From an uncultured Bacillota bacterium (GTDB taxonomy: Bacteria; Bacillota_I; Bacilli_A; Erysipelotrichales; Coprobacillaceae), in NCBI GenBank assembly GCA_949290865.1, contig CASETM010000088.1, forward strand, positions 1 to 37,408: 37,408 bases of DNA, given 5' to 3'. Below, piece by piece: positions 32,907 through 37,408 of this stretch (the first letter of the stretch is position 1; every line of letters begins with the position of its first letter). The notes under the pieces were generated by a model that had not been told where the DNA came from, did no database searches, and was given only the letters and a program-made list of their open reading frames with translations. A program made the translations under genes and the position numbers.

Positions 32907-33338
32907 GAAAATATTTTTCCATTACAGATAGAAAAAAAGGTTAAGCATCTTACCAAAAAAATATCATTGGAGCAGGAATTTTGTCACGCTACAATGGAAT
33001 AATTGTATCCCTCTAAACCTGTTTTGGGGTTGGAGGGATTTTCAGATAAGAGTAAACAATTACAATAAAGCGAAAAAGGTTAATTATTCCTGAATATTGT
33101 AAATGTCACTTTGAAAAATTGTGCAAAGCTGATACTGATGGAATAGAATTGCTGAATACTGAAAAAGATGTTGTTATTTTGATGAAGACAGGCTCATGTC
33201 AAAAGTATATCTCAGTAAAATCGTTATCATTGACTGAAAAATGACGACTGTTTTCAAAATTCAAACAATACAAGATTTGAACACTATGTGATTGATCAGT
33301 GTCAAAATAAAATCAAGAAAGAATTAAAAAAGCATTCA
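32907..33338. other. Decayed intergenic stretch
   Basis: No intact gene. A terminator-like hairpin is at 33008-33042. From 33056 to 33244 a frame is open but has no ATG; it encodes a Cys-containing peptide (PEYCKCHFEKLC ... TGSCQKYISVK) that I do not recognise and that may be the tail of a lost gene. The remaining sequence shows many stops in all frames. It marks the right edge of the foreign segment. Confidence 0.5.
33008..33042 (+). terminator. Terminator-like hairpin after the truncated permease
   Basis: TCCCTC (33008-33013) pairs with GAGGGA (33033-33038) and an inner AACC/GGTT adds to the stem; only four T's follow. Confidence 0.5.
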
Positions 33339-33353
33339 TCACGAATGCTTTTT
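33326..33353 (-). terminator. Terminator of the MATE gene, overlapping its stop
   Basis: AAAAAGCATTC (33327-33337) pairs with GAATGCTTTTT (33343-33353). The stop codon of the minus-strand MATE gene (33339-33341) lies in the loop. Confidence 0.8.
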
Positions 33354-34637
33354 CATCGTTGTTTTGCTGATCAGCATGCTTAAACATAGTGTTGTCATTT
33401 CGGCAGCAGGGAAAGCCAGCCAGATACCAGTGAGACCAAAGCACCAGGAGAGCCCGAAAGCAAATAAGATGATCAGAATGATTCCTCTAGATACCGCAAT
33501 CAAAGATGAAGCTTTGCTTTTTCCAATCGCACTGTAAAAACCAGCAGTGACGATATTGATCCCAGCAAATAAGAATCCAACAAAATAGAGACGAATACCT
33601 TGATTGGCCAGTCTAGCTAATGGTCTAGAATATTCACTGTTAAAAATACGAATGATTTTATCACCAAAGATCAATATTAAAATGATAAGAACCAAAGCAA
33701 TAAAGATGCCTAGCAGTAAAGAATATCGATATATTTTCTTTTCCTGGTCATATTCTTTTTTACCATGCATTTCACTGGCTAAAGGCTGCAGTCCCTGGGC
33801 GACACCATTTAACAGGGCAATCCCGACCAGGGCAATATTCGCGATGATGCCATAGGCAGCAACTGCCACATTTCCTGTGAGTTTCAAGAGTAAAAAATTG
33901 AAGACCATCGTGGTCAGGCCACTGGCAATTTCACCAACAAAAGAAACAATTCCCAGCTGACAGGATGAAATCAGTTTTTTCAGTGATGGCAGCATTTTTA
34001 TCACGCGAACTGTATTGTTTTTAGATAGATAATGGATCATGCAGATCATCATGGAAATAACAGGAGACATTCCGGTTGCCAGGGCTGCTCCTGCCATTCC
34101 TAAATGCATGGGAAACATAAAGATATAATCAAGGATGATATTGCTGATCCCACTGATCAAAGTGGCTGTCATCGCAATCTTGGGAGCGCCATCGTTTCTG
34201 ACAAAAGCTGTCATGGAATAATTCATCATGAAAAATGGTGTACAGCACAGGATGATTCGCGTGTATGTATGACCGATTTCTAATATTGTCTGATCAGCAC
34301 CCATGGCTTTTAAAATCACACCTGGAAAGAAAATTCCCGCAAAAACAAAAATAATGCTGATTATCATGGTCCAGATCAGGGCATTAGTAAAATACTGGTC
34401 ATAATCTCTGGCGCCGATATGTTTTGATAGAGAGTAACGGGTCGCTGCCCCAGTTCCGATCATGGAACCAATTGCAAAGATCAGTCCATAAACTGGCAAG
34501 ACCAGATTTAATGCCGTAATGCCATTGGCTCCCTGTGCTGCGGCAATAAAGTAGGTATCAGCCAGAATGTAACAGGAGATACTTGTCATCGCAATCATAT
34601 TAGGAATGATATATTTTCGTAACTGTTTTTCAATCAT
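33339..34637 (-). CDS. MATE-family efflux transporter
   Basis: Cation-coupled multidrug or metabolite exporter of the MATE superfamily (DinF/MepA-like branch), 432 residues with 12 membrane helices in two halves. Family marks include the early ADTYFIA segment, GSMIGTGAATRYS, the inter-half region and GVAQGLQPLASEMHGK in the second half, which mirrors the first. It is slightly shorter than the usual ~450 residues because the first helix starts almost at Met1. A minus-strand ribosome-binding site (CGAGGAC) precedes the ATG. An XRE regulator is divergent from it and may control it. Confidence 0.88.
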   Translation of the reverse strand: MIEKQLRKYIIPNMIAMTSISCYILADTYFIAAAQGANGITALNLVLPVYGLIFAIGSMIGTGAATRYSLSKHIGARDYDQYFTNALIWTMIISIIFVFAGIFFPGVILKAMGADQTILEIGHTYTRIILCCTPFFMMNYSMTAFVRNDGAPKIAMTATLISGISNIILDYIFMFPMHLGMAGAALATGMSPVISMMICMIHYLSKNNTVRVIKMLPSLKKLISSCQLGIVSFVGEIASGLTTMVFNFLLLKLTGNVAVAAYGIIANIALVGIALLNGVAQGLQPLASEMHGKKEYDQEKKIYRYSLLLGIFIALVLIILILIFGDKIIRIFNSEYSRPLARLANQGIRLYFVGFLFAGINIVTAGFYSAIGKSKASSLIAVSRGIILIILFAFGLSWCFGLTGIWLAFPAAEMTTLCLSMLISKTTMKKHS

Positions 34638-34794
34638 ACATTGTCCTCGTGAAATAAGTATTTTTTCTAATATAACAAAAACAGTAATAGATGTAAAGAT
34701 AGACTGTTATCATTACGGGCGAAACTGTCAATGTTCTCTGGTAGCGTTTTTTTTCATTATATTTTATACTTGAGTTAAGATGGAAGGAGGAAAT
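34638..34794. promoter_or_regulatory. Divergent promoter region, MATE/XRE genes
   Basis: AT-rich intergenic region. A TATACT (34765-34770) is a likely -10 for the XRE gene, without a good -35. No clear operator was recognised. Confidence 0.35.
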
Positions 34795-34797
34795 ATG

Positions 34798-35250
34798 ATG
34801 AATTTAGGACAACAGCTGGCTAAGGCCCGAAAGAAAAATGGGATGTCACAGGAAGAAGTGGCAGAAAAGCTAGGTGTCAGTCGACAGACCATTTCAAAAT
34901 GGGAACTTGATGAAACCGTTCCTGATATTTATCAGGCAAAAAAACTGGCAGTGATTTATCATCTGTCATTAGATAAACTGATTGAATTTGATATCGAAAC
35001 TGAAAAAATTAAAGAAACGATTGCTTCAATAAGTGAAGAAACGAGTCAAAAAATTGACTGGAATAAAATGTGGAGTCAGAAATATCCTGTTTTGCAGCAG
35101 TATAAAACAGAAGTTCAGACCGATGAATATGTACAGTCTCTGAAAAAAATGCTGATAAAACTAAAAAAAGATCATGGCTATGATGATCAGGATGCTTTTC
35201 TGGTATTGAAGGATATTCTGGCAAGCATATGGAATCATAAAAAAGGATAA
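34798..35250 (+). CDS. XRE-family helix-turn-helix regulator
   Basis: Transcriptional regulator of 150 residues. Residues 3-58 form a Cro/CI-type HTH (LGQQLAKARKKNGMSQEEVAEKLGVSRQTISKWELDETVPDIYQAKKLAVIYHLSLDKLI). The remainder is a charged, helical domain without a recognised fold, ending in KKDHGYDDQDAFLVLKDILASIW. AAGGAGG ends seven bases before the ATG at 34798; another ATG at 34795 would also be possible. Its divergent position next to the MATE gene suggests local control, but I see no operator to support this. Confidence 0.83.
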   Translation: MNLGQQLAKARKKNGMSQEEVAEKLGVSRQTISKWELDETVPDIYQAKKLAVIYHLSLDKLIEFDIETEKIKETIASISEETSQKIDWNKMWSQKYPVLQQYKTEVQTDEYVQSLKKMLIKLKKDHGYDDQDAFLVLKDILASIWNHKKG

Positions 35251-35277
35251 TTGTCCTAAGACAACTATCCTTTTTTT
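35241..35277. terminator. Bidirectional terminator between XRE and cysE genes
   Basis: A 14-bp stem with one mismatch (outer arms AAAAGGATA / TATCCTTTT, inner TTGTC / GACAA) between convergent genes, with A's on the left and T's on the right. Confidence 0.8.
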
Positions 35278-36187
35278 AGAAATTCCCCTGTTTGAAGTCT
35301 TCTGATTTTTCAGAATACTTAAAACGCATGACAGCTTTATTATTGACAACGGTTCCTGCTGGAATGGATTTGGTAATGAAAGTATTTCCGCCAATAATCG
35401 AACCTTCACCAATGACCGTTTCACCGCCTAAAACACTGGCATTGGAATAAATGGTGACATGATCCTTGATTGTTGGATGACGTTTGACATTTTTAAGACT
35501 TTGTCCACCGTGAGTTGAAGTTGCACCCAATGTCACTCCCTGATAGATTTTGACATGTTCACCGATGATCGTCGTTTCGCCAATAACGATTCCGGTTCCG
35601 TGGTCGATCATCAGATAACGGCCCAGAGTGGCACCAGGATGAATATCGATTCCAGTCAGACTGTGAGCGTGTTCAGTCATGATACGAGGAATCAAAGGAA
35701 CATTTAACAGATGCAGTTCGTGAGCGATACGGTTGACCATGATGGCATAGTATCCTGGATAAGTGATGACGATTTCTGAAATCGAAAAAGCAGCAGGGTC
35801 ACCATCGAAGGTTGCATCAGCATCAGTTGACAGATATTCTCTAATGCTCGGAATCCTTTTTAGAAATTCTAATGTTATTTTTTCTGCTTCGGCTTTTTTT
35901 TCTTCCTTGCTGAAGTTCTGATATTTTTCACTGTAGTCAAAAGCGAGAAGGATCTGCTTTTCCAGTTCATCATAGATGATCTGGATCTGATCACCCAGAT
36001 AGTATTTGACAACTTCGCTTTTCAAGTTTTTACGGCCAAAAAAACCAGGAAAGACTATATCCTGCAGACGTGACAGAATATCGAGGATGATGGTTTTATC
36101 TGGCTGAGGAATGGTATCTATTTTTGATATATTGTCATATTGATGATAGCTTTGTTCAATATCATCAATGATCTTATCTAATTGCAT
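35276..36187 (-). CDS. cysE: Serine O-acetyltransferase
   Basis: Makes O-acetylserine from serine and acetyl-CoA, the first step of cysteine synthesis. The 303-residue protein is of the long form: a helical N-terminal domain (about 1-150), then the left-handed beta helix with hexapeptide repeats. It has [33 protein letters not shown], holding the two active-site histidines, and [31 protein letters not shown]. The ATG at 36187 follows GGAGGTG; an upstream ATG at 36205 lies before the ribosome-binding site. The cysteine synthase gene is not in view. Confidence 0.9.
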   Translation of the reverse strand: MQLDKIIDDIEQSYHQYDNISKIDTIPQPDKTIILDILSRLQDIVFPGFFGRKNLKSEVVKYYLGDQIQIIYDELEKQILLAFDYSEKYQNFSKEEKKAEAEKITLEFLKRIPSIREYLSTDADATFDGDPAAFSISEIVITYPGYYAIMVNRIAHELHLLNVPLIPRIMTEHAHSLTGIDIHPGATLGRYLMIDHGTGIVIGETTIIGEHVKIYQGVTLGATSTHGGQSLKNVKRHPTIKDHVTIYSNASVLGGETVIGEGSIIGGNTFITKSIPAGTVVNNKAVMRFKYSEKSEDFKQGNF

Positions 36188-36237
36188 AAATTCACCTCCA
36201 TGCATTATTATATTAATAGTATCAAATCCTTTAAATA

Positions 36238-36286
36238 TGTCAAATTAAATGAGAATTTTTTGACATGTATGGTATAATTGTCAAAA
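36238..36286. promoter_or_regulatory. Three TGTCAAA half-sites around the LD-carboxypeptidase -10
   Basis: TGTCAAA (36238-36244), TTTTGACA (36258-36265, inverted) and TGTCAAAA (36279-36286) alternate in orientation. A TATAAT (36273-36278) abuts the third. The second and third form an 8-bp inverted repeat with a 13-base centre. The TTGACA in the second is only seven bases from the -10 and so cannot be its -35. The arrangement lies between divergent cysE and the carboxypeptidase gene and could be an operator for either. Confidence 0.4.
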
Positions 36287-36304
36287 GAAAGAGAGACCAT
36301 ATAT

Positions 36305-37111
36305 ATGAAAAAAGCAGGGATAGTCTGCTGTTCTAATGGTTTATCAATGAATCAGAAAGAACAGATGCAGCAATTAGAAATACAGCTAAAAAAACTGGGT
36401 ATTGAATGTGTCTGGAGTCCGTATCTTTACTGTGTAACAAATGGCAGAGCTGCCAGTGCGAAAGAACGGGCTGCGGTGTTAATGCAGATGAACGCTGATA
36501 AGTCAATCGATATGATTTTTGATATTTCCGGTGGTGATCTTGCCAATGAAATACTGGATGAACTGGATTTTACCAAGATGAGCAAGGTTTTTTGGGGATA
36601 CAGTGATCTGACAGTGGTATTGAATGCCATCTATAGTCAAACGGGACGATGTTCGGTCCTGTTTCAGATTAGACATTTATTAAATCAGGAAATACAGATT
36701 GAAAGATGGAAGCAGCATACATTGTTTTCCATTGATTATCAGATCGTTCAGGGAACAAAGGTGACTGGAACTGTCATTGGCGGAAATATTCGCTGTTTTC
36801 TTAAATTGGCGGGAACTAGATATTTTCCTGACACCAAGAATAAGATCCTGCTTTTAGAGGCATACAGTGGCAATGCGGCCAGGCTGGTGACTTATTTTGC
36901 TCAGCTTAAACAGATGCAGGTGTTTGCAAGCATCAAAGGTCTGTTGTTAGGAACATTTACTGAATATGAACGTCATCATGATAGAAATGAACTGCTGGCG
37001 TTGATTCAGCCTTTTATTAGGGAAGATCTGACGGTCATCATGACAAAAGATATTGGGCATCATCCAGATGCCAAAGCAATCATTATTGGAAAAGAATATG
37101 TATTTGAGTAG
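36305..37111 (+). CDS. LD-carboxypeptidase family protein (S66)
   Basis: Serine peptidase of the S66 family, which includes the LdcA muramoyl-tetrapeptide carboxypeptidases and MccF immunity proteins. The 268-residue protein has the Ser-Glu-His set in context: S100 (WGYSDLT), E185 (LLLEAYSG) and H252 or H253 (DIGHHPDAKAIIIG). GGDLANEILDELD is the usual segment after the first domain. It could recycle peptidoglycan peptides or detoxify a microcin-like compound. The ATG at 36305 was chosen over the frame start TTG at 36278, which lies in the promoter region; the ribosome-binding site (GAGAG) is weak. Confidence 0.85.
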   Translation: MKKAGIVCCSNGLSMNQKEQMQQLEIQLKKLGIECVWSPYLYCVTNGRAASAKERAAVLMQMNADKSIDMIFDISGGDLANEILDELDFTKMSKVFWGYSDLTVVLNAIYSQTGRCSVLFQIRHLLNQEIQIERWKQHTLFSIDYQIVQGTKVTGTVIGGNIRCFLKLAGTRYFPDTKNKILLLEAYSGNAARLVTYFAQLKQMQVFASIKGLLLGTFTEYERHHDRNELLALIQPFIREDLTVIMTKDIGHHPDAKAIIIGKEYVFE

Positions 37112-37143
37112 TATTTTTTCTAAAATAAGTATATAGTCTAAAA

Positions 37144-37200
37144 GACAAACTATTAAATGTCAATAATTAATTTAAATAATTATTTTTAATAGTGTTTGTC
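37144..37200. repeat. Long imperfect inverted repeat
   Basis: GACAAACTATTAAA (37144-37157) matches the inverse of TTTAATAGTGTTTGTC (37185-37200) except for a two-base insertion, and an inner AATAATTA/TAATTATT pair lies within. It has no T-run at either edge. It resembles a cruciform or an element end more than a terminator. Confidence 0.45.
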
Positions 37201-37221
37201 CTGATTTAGAGGAGCAATCCG

Positions 37222-37323
37222 ATGTTCTTTGATGTATTGAGTGGATTTTTGGGTGCACTAAAAACAGCTTTTCAAAATATATATTTTGAAAGCTCTTACA
37301 TTTTAGATTTTCTTTGTTTTTAA
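37222..37323 (+). CDS. Possible 33-residue peptide (speculative)
   Basis: An AGAGGAG site (37208-37214) lies seven bases before an ATG that opens a 33-codon frame, MFFDVLSGFLGALKTAFQNIY and onward, ending in a stop at 37321-37323. The peptide is hydrophobic and mildly amphipathic, like short membrane-active peptides. Against it, the frame contains a strong hairpin and covers the terminator region of the next, convergent gene. It may be chance. Confidence 0.2.
   Translation: MFFDVLSGFLGALKTAFQNIYFESSYILDFLCF
37259..37294 (-). terminator. Terminator of the minus-strand gene at the window end
   Basis: A hairpin with arms AGCTT...CAAAATAT / ATATTTTG...AAGCT (37266-37294, one bulge) is preceded on the plus strand by CTAAAAAC, which gives a T-run after the stem on the minus strand. 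Confidence 0.6.
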
Positions 37324-37408
37324 GCTATTAACTCAGTCGCTTCATTTTTATAAACAAAACGATGAATTTCACCATTGATATCAGAATACTGATAAATCTG
37401 TTTTCTGG
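37320..37408 (-). CDS. 3' end of an unrecognised gene (runs off the window)
   Basis: The last 29 codons of a minus-strand gene are visible, ending RKQIYQYSDINGEIHRFV and YKNEATELIA before a stop at 37320-37322. The fragment is too short to identify. A terminator lies 25 bases downstream, which supports a real gene end. Confidence 0.5.
   Translation of the reverse strand, partial: RKQIYQYSDINGEIHRFVYKNEATELIA

Noticed and set aside
31200-33338. Second attachment-site copy of the tRNA-Arg 3' end at the right edge of the foreign segment
   Set aside because: I looked for GAGGTTCAAATCCTC or the acceptor end and found no match, so no att pair is claimed.
36260-36278. TTGACA followed by TATAAT before the LD-carboxypeptidase gene as a promoter pair
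   Set aside because: The spacer is only seven bases, so they cannot act as -35 and -10 of one promoter; the TTGACA is better explained as part of the half-site array.
1-37408. CRISPR array, rRNA genes, replication origin or classical restriction/defence genes
   Set aside because: No regularly spaced repeats, rRNA-like sequence, DnaA-box cluster or recognisable restriction, retron or CRISPR-associated protein was seen.

Overview
The window looks like chromosome of a low-GC, Gram-positive gut anaerobe. The genes are AT-rich, ribosome-binding sites are strong AGGAGG types, TGA is used as a stop, and T-run terminators sit between nearly all transcription units. Content such as a pyruvate formate-lyase activase and a PTS protein fits a fermentative Firmicute; an Erysipelotrichia-like (Coprobacillaceae/Erysipelotrichaceae) host is plausible, but that is inference from gene style and not a computed placement.

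Layout. Bases 1-513 hold a decayed IS200/IS605-type transposase. Bases 697-6213 are an oligopeptide ABC transporter operon in the order oppB-C-D-F-A, followed by an M24-type peptidase and, convergent to it, tripeptidase PepT: uptake and breakdown of peptides. Bases 8903-23431 are housekeeping and metabolic genes: a nitroreductase, an aminotransferase, pflA, a TPR/nucleotidyltransferase (DUF4037-like) gene coupled to a DUF4125-like gene, an orphan PTS IIB protein, a ROK fructokinase, an O-acetylhomoserine sulfhydrylase, a nitrilase-family amidase, a lipid kinase, RNase HI, a membrane-anchored nuclease, a family 2 glycosyltransferase, a PAP2 phosphatase and an AI-2E-family permease. A tRNA-Arg(CCT) lies at 23469-23545.

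Directly downstream of the tRNA is an accessory segment (about 23.8-31.2 kb) with visibly higher G+C (29 of 60 bases at 26701-26760 against 19 of 60 at 5701-5760). It carries a TetR-family regulator with a striking tandem operator, a heterodimeric pair of ABC exporter-type half transporters, and a tight cluster of three SAM methyltransferases plus one small unrecognised membrane protein. Two of the methyltransferases are paralogues of the leucine-carboxyl-methyltransferase/TcmP-like type. A shared GTTAG-N6-CTAACTTAAA motif precedes both the ABC pair and the methyltransferase block, suggesting common control. This is the best candidate in the window for an undescribed system. Its right side is a scar: an IS3-family remnant abutting a 5'-truncated FtsX-type permease and about 430 bp of decayed sequence.

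From 33339 the host-like sequence resumes: a MATE exporter, divergent XRE regulator, serine O-acetyltransferase (which could feed sulfur amino acid synthesis together with the sulfhydrylase), an S66 LD-carboxypeptidase, and the 3' end of an unrecognised minus-strand gene running off the window.
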